Assembly: GCA_052326585.1 (NCBI GenBank)
Contig: JBKQLU010000076.1
Span: 1-64,000 of the forward strand
Length of the DNA: 64,000 nucleotides
Direction of reading: 5' to 3'
From: JAPLJC01 sp052326585
GTDB lineage: Bacteria > Desulfobacterota > Desulfobaccia > Desulfobaccales > 0-14-0-80-60-11
Shown here: piece by piece, positions 16,361 to 26,267 of the stretch
How the letters are laid out: every line of letters starts with the position of its first letter
Position numbering within the stretch: position 1 is the stretch's first letter
The notes under the pieces: generated by a model
What the model was told of the DNA's origin: nothing
Databases searched by the model: none
Seen by the model: only the letters and a program-made list of their open reading frames with translations
Made by a program: the position numbers and the translations under genes

Positions 16361-19300
16361 ATGAATTTCCAGAATCGTGCCAGCCGGATAGAGCAGCATG
16401 GTGATCTCCAGGAAGCGCAATATGTCTTGGAAAATCTATTGGACAGCTCTGCCGACGCCATTGGCGTGGCGGACGCCAAAGGCCGATGCGTCAGTTGGAA
16501 TCGGGCGGCAGCAGAGATTTTTGGCTACAGTGCGGCAGATCTCGAAGGAAAGCACTTTTCTGAGCTCTATGCAGATCCGGCTGAGCTCGAGATAATGCTG
16601 ACCCGGCTGCGCCGGGATGGTTTCGTGAGACAGTATGAGATCAACATGAAGAAAAAGGATGGCACTAGTGCGCCGTTTGATCTGACCATCAATCTCTTAT
16701 ATGACCGGCAGCGTAATCTCACCGGCAGCCTCTGCATAGCCCGGGATCGAAGCGATAGCCGCAGGGCTCTGGCCGAATTGCAGATGCTGAATGAGCGGCT
16801 GGAAAATGAAATCAGCAAGCGGAAGAAGATGGAAGGTGCCTGGCGCGAAACCCTGGAAACCTTGAGTGCACTTCTAAATGCCATTCCGGAGTCAATTCTC
16901 CTGATTAGTGCGGGCGGGGTCATCGTTACGGCCAATGAAACCGCGGCAAAAAGATTAGGCAAAGATCTTGATGAACTAATCGGATCTGAGCTATCCAAGC
17001 TACTTCCTCCCGAAATAATCAAAAGGAGAAAGGCTTACACTGACGAAGCGCGGAGAACCGGCAGGTCGGTTCATTTTGAAGATATGCGGGATGGCAGGGT
17101 CTTGGACAACATAATCCGTCCCATCATCAATCCAGAAGGTAAAGTTTCCAAGCTCGCGGTCTTTTCCATAGACATCACGGCGCACAAGGAGGCGGAAGAG
17201 TCCATTAAGGAAAATATACGGTTACGCCAGCAAATTCTGGATACCATACCCAGCCCCATCTTCTATAAGGGCATCGACGGCCGCTATCTGGGAGTAAACC
17301 AATCCTTTCTCCAGTTCTACGGCAAGACTATGGAACAGGTCTTGGGCAAAACGGTGCACGAGGTTTTTTGCAAGGAAATCGCTGATAAATATTTCCAATT
17401 GAACCAGCACCATTGGCAGCACCCGGGTCCCCAGATTTACGAATATTACACCTATGACGCCCAGGGCCGGCGGCGGGAGATAGTGGCACATAATGCTACC
17501 TTCAATGACAATAATGGGGCTCTTGTCGGACTGGCGGGAGTCATGATTGACAACACCGAACAGCTGCAGAGCGAGCAGGTTATTAAATCCCTCCTTAATC
17601 AAACCAAGCTGATTTTAGACTCAGCCGCGGAGGGCATTTTGGGTCTGAACATTGAAAGGAAACATATTTTTGTTAATCCGGCGGCCACCAGGATGTTGGG
17701 GTACGGGGAAGGGGAGCTTATCGGCTGTGGTAGTCATGCGACCTGGCATCGCTTAAGGCCGGATGGGACGCCATACCCGCAAGAGGAATGCCAGATCCGT
17801 AAAAACCTAAAAAGAGGCGTCGCGTATTCTACGGAAGACGTTTTCTGGAGAAAAGATGGTTCAAGTTTTCCCGTTGAATTAAAGAGTAGTCCTATCAGCG
17901 AAAATGGTAAAAACATTGGCACCGTAATAACTTTCTGGGACATCACGGAACGCCAGCAGGCGGAGGCGGCCCTGCGGGAGAAGGAAGAAAAGTATCGGGG
18001 TTTGATAGAGACCACCAACACAGGTTATGTAATCGTTGATACCGGAGGCAAAGTTCTCGACGCCAATGCCGAATATGTGCGACTGACCGGGCATACTGCC
18101 TTAAAGGAAATATTAGGACGAAGCATCCTGGAGTGGACCGCGCAGCAGGATCGAAGGGAAAATACTGCAGCCCTGGAGCAATGCCGAAAAACTGGCTCCG
18201 TCAAGCATCTTGAGCTTAATTATGGAATAGACGGCCGCTTCATCGCGGTGGAGATAAATGCCACTGCCATCAGGACCTCGGAGGGGATAAAATTTATCGC
18301 CCTGGCCAGAGATATCTCCGATCGCAAAAAGGTCGAGGATGAGAGGGCCAAACTGGAGGCCCAGCTGGTGCAAGCCCAGAAGATGGAAGCCATCGGGACC
18401 CTGGCCGGCGGCATCGCCCACGACTTCAACAATATCCTCACCGCCATACTGGGCAACATCGGCCTGGGCCTGCTTGACCAAAACCTGGGAGACCGGGTCC
18501 GCCAACGCTTGGCTGGTGCGGAAAAGGCCTGCCAGCAGGCCCAGAGTCTGGCCCGGCAGTTGCTCACCTTCGCCAAGGGCGGCGCCCCGATTACGGAACT
18601 GGTTTCCCTGGAAAACCTGGTAGCCGAAGCTGCATCTCTGGCCTGCCGGGGCTCCCAGGTGCGCTGCGAATCTGCCTTTGGCAAAGATTTAATGGCGGTC
18701 ACCGGAGACCCGGGACAGATCCACCAGGTCTTCCAGAATCTCATCATCAACGCCGTGCAGGCCATGCCCGGCGGCGGCAGCGTCAGGATTCAAGGAGAAA
18801 ATGTAGAAATCGGGGAGAAGAGTGACAGCCCGCTGACGGCTGGCAAGTATGTCAAGATCTCCATCCAGGATAACGGGGTCGGCATACCGGAAAAATATCT
18901 CCAGAAGATCTTCGATCCCTATTTTACCACGAAGCAGCAGGGCAGCGGCCTGGGCTTGGCCACCACCTATTCCATCGTTAACAATCATCACGGCCATATC
19001 GCGGTGGAGTCCAGGTTAGGAGAAGGAACCACCTTCCAGGTTTATCTTCCGGCCAGCGACCAGAAATATGTGCCGCCACCCCAAGAGACTACCGAACTGC
19101 TTTCCGGGAAGGGGAAGATCCTGGTAATGGATGATGAGGCGATGGTCCGGGAGGTGTTGGGTATGATGCTGCTCACCCTGGGCTATGAGGTCGAGTTCGC
19201 CAGGGATGGGGTGGAAGCGAGCCAGATGTTCAGCCAGGCGCATGGCGCGGCAGAGCCATTTGCCGCGGTAATCCTCGATCTGACCGTTCCCGGCGGTATG

Positions 19301-19492
19301 GGGGGCAAAGAGGCTATGGAAAGACTTCTCAAGATCGATCCCCAGGTAAAGGCCATTGTCTCCAGCGGTTATTTCGCTGATCCCATAATGGCGGATTTTC
19401 AGAAGTATGGGTTTGCCGGGGTTATTGCCAAGCCTTATAAGGTTGCGGAACTGGGTAAGGCCTTAAATAAGGCACTCAAGGGAAATGAATAG
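16361..19492 (+). CDS. Soluble multi-PAS hybrid histidine kinase
   Basis: The start is taken at ATG 16361, preceded by GGGAGGGAG. The 1043-aa protein carries about five PAS/PAC domains in series (roughly residues 15-665), then a DHp domain with H687 in GGIAHDFNNIL, an HATPase_c domain (NAVQAMPGGG, DNGVGIP, GSGLGLATTYSI), and a C-terminal receiver with phospho-acceptor D973 in AVILDLTVPGG. No membrane segment is present, so it senses cytoplasmic signals, possibly redox or small ligands through PAS. Its kinase-receiver half is closely similar to the next gene, so the two arose by duplication. The output partner is unknown. Confidence 0.93.
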   Translation: MNFQNRASRIEQHGDLQEAQYVLENLLDSSADAIGVADAKGRCVSWNRAAAEIFGYSAADLEGKHFSELYADPAELEIMLTRLRRDGFVRQYEINMKKKDGTSAPFDLTINLLYDRQRNLTGSLCIARDRSDSRRALAELQMLNERLENEISKRKKMEGAWRETLETLSALLNAIPESILLISAGGVIVTANETAAKRLGKDLDELIGSELSKLLPPEIIKRRKAYTDEARRTGRSVHFEDMRDGRVLDNIIRPIINPEGKVSKLAVFSIDITAHKEAEESIKENIRLRQQILDTIPSPIFYKGIDGRYLGVNQSFLQFYGKTMEQVLGKTVHEVFCKEIADKYFQLNQHHWQHPGPQIYEYYTYDAQGRRREIVAHNATFNDNNGALVGLAGVMIDNTEQLQSEQVIKSLLNQTKLILDSAAEGILGLNIERKHIFVNPAATRMLGYGEGELIGCGSHATWHRLRPDGTPYPQEECQIRKNLKRGVAYSTEDVFWRKDGSSFPVELKSSPISENGKNIGTVITFWDITERQQAEAALREKEEKYRGLIETTNTGYVIVDTGGKVLDANAEYVRLTGHTALKEILGRSILEWTAQQDRRENTAALEQCRKTGSVKHLELNYGIDGRFIAVEINATAIRTSEGIKFIALARDISDRKKVEDERAKLEAQLVQAQKMEAIGTLAGGIAHDFNNILTAILGNIGLGLLDQNLGDRVRQRLAGAEKACQQAQSLARQLLTFAKGGAPITELVSLENLVAEAASLACRGSQVRCESAFGKDLMAVTGDPGQIHQVFQNLIINAVQAMPGGGSVRIQGENVEIGEKSDSPLTAGKYVKISIQDNGVGIPEKYLQKIFDPYFTTKQQGSGLGLATTYSIVNNHHGHIAVESRLGEGTTFQVYLPASDQKYVPPPQETTELLSGKGKILVMDDEAMVREVLGMMLLTLGYEVEFARDGVEASQMFSQAHGAAEPFAAVILDLTVPGGMGGKEAMERLLKIDPQVKAIVSSGYFADPIMADFQKYGFAGVIAKPYKVAELGKALNKALKGNE

Positions 19493-19594
19493 GCAATGGT
19501 TAGACTTGGAGTGACATCTGGGAGAAGAGATCATTGCTAGGCTTACTCTAATTAAATAAATCAAATTGACCTATTTGCTGGGGTATATCAGACC

Positions 19595-21805
19595 ATGGTG
19601 TCACCACTCAAATCCCAGACGCTAACCGGACGATCTTGGGCCGCGCTGGCGTTTCTAATTCTTTTGGGTTTTCTCGGAAATTTTTATTCTCTTCCCCTGT
19701 TCTTCGGGGCGGATTTCCTCTTCGGCAGTACCGCCGTACTTCTCACCCTCTTTTATTACGGTCTGTTTTGGGGGCTCCTGGCCGCCATTATGGCCAACTG
19801 GTATACCTATTTTCTCTGGGGGCATCCATACGGTTTTATCATGTTCTTTTTGGAGGCCCTGTGGGTCGGCTATCTGTTGCGCTCCGGCCGCCGCAATCTC
19901 TTTCTGCTGGATGGCGTATTCTGGCTGCTGATCGGCTTTCCACTAAACTTATTTTTTTACTATGTAGTTTTGCACATGGATACCGGTACCACTGGTTTCA
20001 TTATCCTCAAAGAGGGCATCAACGGCATCTTCAACGCCTTGCTGGCCAGCCTGGCTATCAACTATCTGCCCCTGGACCGGCTCTTGGCACTCCCGCCGGC
20101 CCGCCGGACCTTTAGTATCCAGGAGGGCTTCTTTAATTTAATGGCGGCCCTGGTCTTGGCCCCGGCCCTGCTGCTGACCGTCGTGGAAATCAGGGAGGAG
20201 ATGCAGAATGTTGAGCAGAAAATGATGACGGACCTGGAAACCATATCCTGCGATCTCCAATTCCATTTACACGCCTGGTATGAGCAACATTTGCCTCCCA
20301 TGACCGAACTGGCCATGGCGGCGGGCAAGTCCGCCATGATCCCGTCAGCGAAATTGCAGCATGACGTCGAAATGCTCAAAAAATCATTTCCGGACTTCCT
20401 TACTTTGCATGTGGAGAATAGCTCCGGGGTCACTATTGCCTGTTCTCCAGCCACTAATGAAAAAGGGTCAACCATCGGGGTAGATCTTGCCGGAAGACCC
20501 TGGTTCAGGGAAGTTGAGGCTACTCATCGTGTGGTTCTATCCGAAGTTTTCCAAGGCAGCCTCGTGACACTTTCACCCACGGTCATCCTCAGCACCCCCA
20601 TACTCCAGGGGAATCAATTTCTGGGAAATGCAACCGCATCCCTCGATTTAAGACGCATCAGTAAACTCCTCGAGCCCTATGGAAAGGACCGGGGCCTGGA
20701 CATTACCATTACCGACGCCTGGGGCCGGGTCATTGCCAGCACCTCGGCGCAACGGGCCCCCCTGCAATACTGGGATCGCAGAAAAGTCGGCCTGGTTGAA
20801 CCCGTTAGCAGCTCCATGTTCCGTTGGTTCCCGCCGGAGGAAAATCTGCCCTCCATGACACGCTGGAAGAAGTCCTTATTCGTGGCGCAAAGCGAGGTGG
20901 CCGAGGATATTCCCTGGGTTCTGACCGTTGAAGCTCCCATTGCCGCCAATCAGCAATACTTGTATACCATTTACGTAAAAAACCTCACGGTTATGGCGGT
21001 TCTCATTCTCGTGACCCTGCTGTTGACCCCGGCCTTGAGCCGCTGGCTGGTCAGTCCTCTGAATAAGCTGGCCCAGGTAACCACCGACCTGCCCGATAAG
21101 ATCATGGCGCACCGTAATATTGACTGGCCTGCGAGTGAGGCCACGGAGGTGGATTCCCTCATTGGCAACTTCCAGTCCATGACCCGGGCCCTCGAACAGA
21201 ATTTTCAGGAACAGCAAGAGCACGGCAAGGAGCTGGCCTGCGCCAATGAAGGTTTGCAACTGGAGATTACCGAACGGAGGGAGGCGGAGCAGGCTCTCCG
21301 GGATTCGGAGGCAAAATACCGCTCTTTGATCGATAATGCCAGTGAAGCGATGCTCCTTACTGATATCGATGGCAACTTCCTGGATGCCAATCGAAAAGCC
21401 GAAGAGTTGCTCGGCCACAGTAAAGCGGAGCTTTTGCGGATGAACGTCAGGCAAGTCCATCCTGAAGAAGACCTGGAGCGAGTCATGACCAGCTTTAAAA
21501 AAACGGTTCTCAATGGGGGACGTTCTCTATCCAATATCCGGCTTCTGCGAAAAGATGGAATGGAAGTTCCGGTAGACATCACCAGCAGTACGATTGAATA
21601 CGGCGGCAAAACCATGATCCAGGAAATCTTAAAAGATATCACCGCGCGTCAAAGTGCCGAAGCAGAACGCGTGAGGTTCAGCAAATTGGAGTCCTTGTCT
21701 ACCCTGGCTGGTGGTATCGCCCACTACTTCAACAATATTCTTACCGTCATACTCGGGAATATTAGCCTGACCATGCTGTATGGCAAGACAGAACCTAAGG
21801 TTTAA
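19595..21805 (+). CDS. Membrane sensor part of a hybrid histidine kinase, cut by an in-frame stop
   Basis: The 736-aa reading frame begins with about six membrane segments (residues 15-190), then a periplasmic dCache-type sensor (about 205-455), another membrane segment (near 462-485), HAMP, PAS (about 565-690) and the start of the DHp domain with H710 in GGIAHYFNN; the neighbour has HDFNN. Translation ends at TAA 21803-21805. Downstream sequence continues in the same frame with the rest of DHp, the ATPase and receiver domains, and aligns without gap to the adjacent paralog. A single nonsense change therefore separates sensor from catalytic parts. It could be a recent pseudogene, a base error or a split two-protein kinase. 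Confidence 0.8.
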   Translation: MVSPLKSQTLTGRSWAALAFLILLGFLGNFYSLPLFFGADFLFGSTAVLLTLFYYGLFWGLLAAIMANWYTYFLWGHPYGFIMFFLEALWVGYLLRSGRRNLFLLDGVFWLLIGFPLNLFFYYVVLHMDTGTTGFIILKEGINGIFNALLASLAINYLPLDRLLALPPARRTFSIQEGFFNLMAALVLAPALLLTVVEIREEMQNVEQKMMTDLETISCDLQFHLHAWYEQHLPPMTELAMAAGKSAMIPSAKLQHDVEMLKKSFPDFLTLHVENSSGVTIACSPATNEKGSTIGVDLAGRPWFREVEATHRVVLSEVFQGSLVTLSPTVILSTPILQGNQFLGNATASLDLRRISKLLEPYGKDRGLDITITDAWGRVIASTSAQRAPLQYWDRRKVGLVEPVSSSMFRWFPPEENLPSMTRWKKSLFVAQSEVAEDIPWVLTVEAPIAANQQYLYTIYVKNLTVMAVLILVTLLLTPALSRWLVSPLNKLAQVTTDLPDKIMAHRNIDWPASEATEVDSLIGNFQSMTRALEQNFQEQQEHGKELACANEGLQLEITERREAEQALRDSEAKYRSLIDNASEAMLLTDIDGNFLDANRKAEELLGHSKAELLRMNVRQVHPEEDLERVMTSFKKTVLNGGRSLSNIRLLRKDGMEVPVDITSSTIEYGGKTMIQEILKDITARQSAEAERVRFSKLESLSTLAGGIAHYFNNILTVILGNISLTMLYGKTEPKV

Positions 21806-22795
21806 GATCAGCTGGTTAATGCAGAACAGGCGTGTCTAAAGGCACAGGGCTTGTCTCAGCAACTGCTCACCTTTGCCAAGGGCGGAGCACCGATTAAAAA
21901 GATTATTTCCATATCTAAATTATTGAAAGATACAATCGGTCTGGTCTTATCCGGTTCCGAGTCTCGCTATGAATTTTCCACCCCAGACGATCTCCGGTCA
22001 GTGGAAGGCGATGAGGCCCAGCTCAGCCAAGTTATTAGCAATTTGCTAATCAATGCTGATCAAGCCATGCCAGCGGGTGGAATTATTTTAATAAAAGCGG
22101 AAAATATTTCAATTAATGGCAAATCGAGTTTACCTATATCCAAGGGTAGATATGTTAGCTTTGCCATCGCCGATGAAGGGATTGGCATCCCCTCAAAATA
22201 TTTAGATAAAATATTCGACCCCTATTTTAGCACCAAACAAAGGGGAAGCGGATTGGGCCTGGCGACGGCTTATTCGATCATTAAAAATCATTCCGGGCAC
22301 ATACAAGTAGAGTCTCAGGTGGGGGTTGGCACCACTTTTTATATCTATCTCCCTGCTGCAGAGAACGGAATTCCCGCCGCTGAACCGGAAACGATAAAAC
22401 TGGCCAGGGGGCAAGGGAAAATCCTGGTAATGGACGATGAAGAAATGGTCAGAGAGGTCTTAGGCGCGATGTTGCGCCAGTTGGGCTACGAAGTCGATTT
22501 TAGCAGCGATGGCTCTCAGGCCATAGAAGAATTTGTCAAGGCGAAGGAGACCAATCAGCCATTTGCTGCGATAATCCTGGATCTAACCATCCCTGGGGGC
22601 ATGGGAGGCAAGGAGGCCATAATAGAGCTTCTTAAGATCGATCCCCAGGTGAAAGCTATAGTTTCCAGCGGCTATTCAGATAATAAGATAATGGCGGATT
22701 TTCAAAAGTATGGGTTTGCTGGAGTTATTCCTAAGCCGTATAAGGTTGCGGAACTGGGTAGAGCATTGAATAAGGTCCTCAGCCAAGGGAATTGA
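21806..22795 (+). pseudogene. Catalytic and receiver half of the interrupted hybrid kinase
   Basis: This continues the frame of the preceding ORF from DQLVNAEQACLKAQGLSQQLLTFAKGG. It holds the second DHp helix, HATPase_c (NADQAMPAGG, DEGIGIP, GSGLGLATAYSI) and a receiver domain (MDDEEMVREVLG, AIILDLTIPGGMGGKEA). The last ~120 residues are very close to the receiver of the upstream soluble kinase. A TTG at 21851 could start a 314-aa product, but no good ribosome binding site is seen and half of the DHp domain would be missing. Apart from the stop codon the sequence shows no decay. Confidence 0.75.
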
Positions 22796-22820
22796 GCCAT
22801 TTTCCTGAGTGCCGGGGGCT

Positions 22821-22836
22821 GGCGGCCGCGGCCGCC
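22821..22836. repeat. Perfect GC palindrome between convergent genes
   Basis: GGCGGCCGCGGCCGCC is a 16-bp perfect palindrome 26 nt after the kinase stop, in the gap between convergent genes. It lacks a T-tract. It may help end transcription from either side. Confidence 0.35.
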
Positions 22837-22971
22837 AAGATCAGCGCGGCCCGGGAGCGCCGCCACCGCCAAGCGGCTTCGCACCGAGCCGCTTGCCCTC
22901 AGGGATGAAAGGCCGCGGTCTCCCCGTTTCGGCCAGGTGGAGGCCAGAGAATGGCGCCTGGGGAGCGGGCC

Positions 22972-24075
22972 TCATCCCAGGCGGCTGGTCTTGACCGCGG
23001 CGATGATGTATTTTACCTCGGCGGCGCTCAAGCCGTGGTGCACGGGAAGCGCCAAGATCTTCCTGGCCAGGTCTTCGGTGTGGGGCAGGCGGCTTTTCCC
23101 ATAGAGCCTTTCAAAGACCGGTTGCTGATGCAAGCCGCGAGGATAGTGGATGGCCGTAGCAATGCCTTTTTCGGCCAACCGCTGCGCCAGGCTATTCCGG
23201 TCGCAGCCAAAGGTTTCTGGCTCCACCACCACACAGTACTGGTGCCAGGCCGGTTCGGAATCGGGGGTAATCCTCTGGAGGCCAAGACCGGGGAGGCCAG
23301 CCAGACCCGCCTGGAGCATTTGGGCGTTGCGGCGTCTGATGGCCAGCAGGTCATCCAGCCTTTTAAGTTGTTCCCGGCCGATAGCCGCTTCCACATCGGT
23401 CATCCGGTAATTCAGTCCCAGCAGGGTGTGCAGGTAGGGGCCGGTTTGCCCGTGGCTGCGCAGATAGCGCAACTTGGTGGCGTACTCGGCATTGTCGGTG
23501 CAGGTCATGCCCCCTTCCCCCACAAACATATTCTTGGAGGGATAAAAGGAGTAGGCGGCGAAATCCCCAAAGGAGCCGACATCGCGGCCGCGGTACGCCG
23601 CCCCGTGAGCCTGGGCCGCATCCCAGACGATGACCAGGTGGTGCTTCCTGGCAAAGGCCTGAACCGCGTCGATATCACAGGCATTGCCGAAAAGATGCAC
23701 CGGCGAGATGGCCCGGGTCCGGGGCGACACCTTCCGGGCCGCATCTTCCAGGTCCAGAAGGAAGGTCTGTGGGTCCACATCGCAAAAGATCGGTTTCCCG
23801 GCGCTCATGGCCACCATGCTGGCCGTGGCCATGAAGGTAAAGGAAGGGACCAGGACTTCATCTCCAGGTTGTAAAAAAGCCAGATAAGCCAGGTGCAGGG
23901 CCGCGGAACCATTGGCGCTGGTTATGGCAAATTGGGCCCCTACCTTGGCGGCAAACTCTTGCTCAAAGGCAGCGCATTCCTTACCCTGACGCAAGGCGCC
24001 GGAGCGTAGGACCCGGACCGCGGCCTCAATTTCACTTTCGCTAAGCTTAATCTCGGCTATGCCAATCTTTTTCAT
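22972..24075 (-). CDS. DegT/DnrJ/EryC1/StrS-family PLP aminotransferase
   Basis: The start is placed at ATG 24075 (MKKIGIAEIKLSESEIEAA), 54 codons inside the longest frame, because the family begins here; this gives 367 aa. PLP-site features are visible: SANGSAALHLAYLA, IVWDAAQAHGA and SFYPSKNMFVGEGGM with the Schiff-base lysine in YPSKN. Members transaminate keto-sugars for surface polysaccharides or are involved in related nucleotide-sugar pathways. No other sugar genes are adjacent, so the substrate is unknown. It is divergent from the methyltransferase gene. Confidence 0.92.
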   Translation of the reverse strand: MKKIGIAEIKLSESEIEAAVRVLRSGALRQGKECAAFEQEFAAKVGAQFAITSANGSAALHLAYLAFLQPGDEVLVPSFTFMATASMVAMSAGKPIFCDVDPQTFLLDLEDAARKVSPRTRAISPVHLFGNACDIDAVQAFARKHHLVIVWDAAQAHGAAYRGRDVGSFGDFAAYSFYPSKNMFVGEGGMTCTDNAEYATKLRYLRSHGQTGPYLHTLLGLNYRMTDVEAAIGREQLKRLDDLLAIRRRNAQMLQAGLAGLPGLGLQRITPDSEPAWHQYCVVVEPETFGCDRNSLAQRLAEKGIATAIHYPRGLHQQPVFERLYGKSRLPHTEDLARKILALPVHHGLSAAEVKYIIAAVKTSRLG

Positions 24076-24402
24076 GTCTAAATTCCCGGACTGTCGTTTT
24101 GGTAAGATTTTTTCCGGTAGCGGCGAATATTTTATGATACCACATTCAGGCTGAATCCGGACCTGACTGCCGCGTGAAGGTCTCTCCTGCTTTCGAGGCC
24201 TCTCATTCTGGTCCGAAGTTTCGGCAACTCTTGACATCGGGAGCGGTGTGATAATCTTTCATCTTAGGAACGGCAGCAGGCCAGGGGCGCCGGGCGAAAA
24301 GAGAAATAATGGACGCGAAAATGTCCATCCCCGGGTTTGCCGGCATTCTGCGGCAAAATTTTGCATTGCGCCCACAGGGTCCACTTCCACAGAAGGAACC
24401 AC

Positions 24403-25008
24403 ATGGCGACAGAAGAGCATTTCAAGAAGAGATATGAATCGGGCGATACTCCTTGGGATATTGGCAAAGCTGATTTCAATCTTATTCAGACTGTGACCAC
24501 GGCGGCCATTGAACCCTGTAAAGCGTTGGATATTGGCTGCGGAACCGGCGATAACTCCATATGGCTTTCCCAAAAGAACTTTGCGGTGGTAGGTATTGAT
24601 ACTTCAGAGATTGCGATAGAGAAGGCTAGAGAGAAAGCTTCCAAGGCTAATGCCCAATGCACCTTTCTGGTGACGGACTTCCTGACCAACAAAATTGCCG
24701 GGGCGCCATTTGGCTTGGCGTTTGATCGAGGCTGTTTTCATACAGTAAACTCCGATGCAGAACGGCTAAGCTTTGCTAAAAATGTCGCGGCCCATTTAAA
24801 AGAAGATGGCCTGTGGCTGAGTCTGGTTGGCAGTGCTGATGAACAACGCCATGGGCCAGGTCCACCGCAGCGGACCGCCGGAGATATTGTTAACGCGGTG
24901 GAGTCCTACTTCGAAATCCTTTCGCTCGCTTCCGGCTATTTTGGCTCCAACCGCCCAACCCCGCCTAAAGCCTGGGTTTGCCTGATGCGGAAAAGGCGTT
25001 TCGCATAA
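24403..25008 (+). CDS. Class I SAM-dependent methyltransferase
   Basis: The start is placed at ATG 24403 (MATEEHFKKRYESGDTPWDIG), preceded by AGAAGGAA. The 201-aa protein has motif I ALDIGCGTGDNSIWLS, motif II with an acidic residue in VVGIDTSEIAIEKA, and FDRGCFHTV. The N-terminal TPWD segment recalls the thiopurine/tellurite (TehB-like) methyltransferase group, which detoxifies chalcogens or small nucleophiles. The substrate is not determined. A run of palindromic repeats follows the stop. Confidence 0.85.
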   Translation: MATEEHFKKRYESGDTPWDIGKADFNLIQTVTTAAIEPCKALDIGCGTGDNSIWLSQKNFAVVGIDTSEIAIEKAREKASKANAQCTFLVTDFLTNKIAGAPFGLAFDRGCFHTVNSDAERLSFAKNVAAHLKEDGLWLSLVGSADEQRHGPGPPQRTAGDIVNAVESYFEILSLASGYFGSNRPTPPKAWVCLMRKRRFA

Positions 25009-25027
25009 ATCTTGGCAAATCCACCCT

Positions 25028-25178
25028 GTAGCGGCGGGTTTAAATCCCGCCCCGGCTCTTTTCCACCATCTGATTCACGTAGGGCGCGTCTCACGCGCCC
25101 ATAAAAAGTTCATGATTTCCGGGTGGCCGATGGTGCGTAAGACGCACCCTACGATTGGTGTTAGGGCGAGCCCTCGCC
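25028..25178. repeat. Cluster of four palindromic intergenic elements
   Basis: Four different inverted repeats stand in a row: GGCGGG/CCCGCC around TTTAAAT (25033-25051), GGGCGCGT/ACGCGCCC (25082-25100), GGTGCGT/ACGCACC (25132-25148), and AGGGCGA/TCGCC-type (25162-25178). Several are flanked by GTAGGG/CCCTAC words, as in the element at 17-67. The stems differ but keep the pattern, which suggests a family of structured mobile or REP-like units. Confidence 0.5.
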
Positions 25179-25373
25179 TCATTTCATCCCGGCATAAAGG
25201 CTTCCTTATCTAGCGTTACCTTGGGATAGAACCTCATTCTCAGCCGCGTGATGATAACCCTTCTGGCGCCTGCCTGGACCTCTGGGCAATTACCCGGGCG
25301 GGCCTGAGCCTTATCCTCCTCGCGCCGCGCCGCAGTCAGATCAGGGGCTGTCATAAAAAGTGTAAAGAAACAC

Positions 25374-25402
25374 TTGACACAATACAGGTGGCTTGCTATC
25401 TT
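25374..25402 (+). promoter_or_regulatory. Sigma-70-type promoter of the MerR operon
   Basis: TTGACA at 25374-25379 is followed after exactly 17 nt by TATCTT at 25397-25402. It lies about 75 nt before the MerR start codon. Confidence 0.6.
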
Positions 25403-25478
25403 ACTAGCGTGGACCTCGGGTCCACATCTCAAACCGTGGTGGAGACGCGAGTCCGCCCGGCAATGGGAGGATGGCCAG

Positions 25479-26204
25479 ATGGCAGTGAAGCTGGAGAAGC
25501 CCAGAGGCAGCCAACCCTCAGATCCGGCGCCTTTGAAAATGCAGGACCTGGTACAGGCCACCGGCGTCCCCAAATCGACCATCCTCCATTATCTGAACGA
25601 GGGACTCCTGCCGGAGCCGGTGAAGACCTCCCGCAATATGGCTTACTATAGTCCGGCCTGCGTGGAGCGGATCGGCTTCATCAAGGTCATGCAAAGCAAG
25701 TACCGCTTGTCCCTGGCCATAATCAAGAAGTTTTTGCAGGAAGGCAGCGTCGGGCCCGAGATTGAACCGTTCCTGGAGTTAAGGTCCTTCATCTATGGCC
25801 GGCGGGATGACCGGGAACGGCTCGATTTAGAGGCCTTCTGCCGGGCCGCGGGGCTTGCGGCCCCGGAGGTGGCGGAATTACGGAAGGCGGGACTCTTGAT
25901 CCCCCTGGAGCCGGACCGCTTCGACGCCGAGGACCTGGCCATCGGCCGCATCCTCAAGGATTGCCGGGAATTGGGCCTCACCCCGGAGGAAACCTCCTTC
26001 TATCCCCGCCTGGCCCGGGACATCGTGGACCATGAAATGGCCATCCGCGACCGGCTCGTAAAGGGGCTCTCCCTGGAAGAGAATGCCACCTTGACCCTTA
26101 AGCTTACCCGGGGGGCCCGGGCCCTGCGGCCCTATATCATCGACCGGATGTTTCAGCTCCGGGTGCTGTCCCGGGAGAGCATCGACGGAGATGAGGCCAA
26201 ATGA
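25479..26204 (+). CDS. MerR-family transcriptional regulator
   Basis: The start is set at ATG 25479 with GGGAGG upstream; the longer frame runs into the promoter at 25374. The 241-aa protein has a MerR helix-turn-helix (MQDLVQATGVPKSTILHYLNEGLLPEPVKTSRNMAYYSPACVERI) at about residues 18-65, and a long C-terminal effector region without an obvious cysteine metal site. It leads an operon with a multi-cluster Fe-S protein and an esterase, which it probably controls. The effector is unknown. Confidence 0.87.
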   Translation: MAVKLEKPRGSQPSDPAPLKMQDLVQATGVPKSTILHYLNEGLLPEPVKTSRNMAYYSPACVERIGFIKVMQSKYRLSLAIIKKFLQEGSVGPEIEPFLELRSFIYGRRDDRERLDLEAFCRAAGLAAPEVAELRKAGLLIPLEPDRFDAEDLAIGRILKDCRELGLTPEETSFYPRLARDIVDHEMAIRDRLVKGLSLEENATLTLKLTRGARALRPYIIDRMFQLRVLSRESIDGDEAK

Positions 26205-26267
26205 CCCGGGTCCGGATTCCGGCCCCTGCTGGAGCTTCAGCGCCCCAGCCCATAGGAGGAAAGCAGT

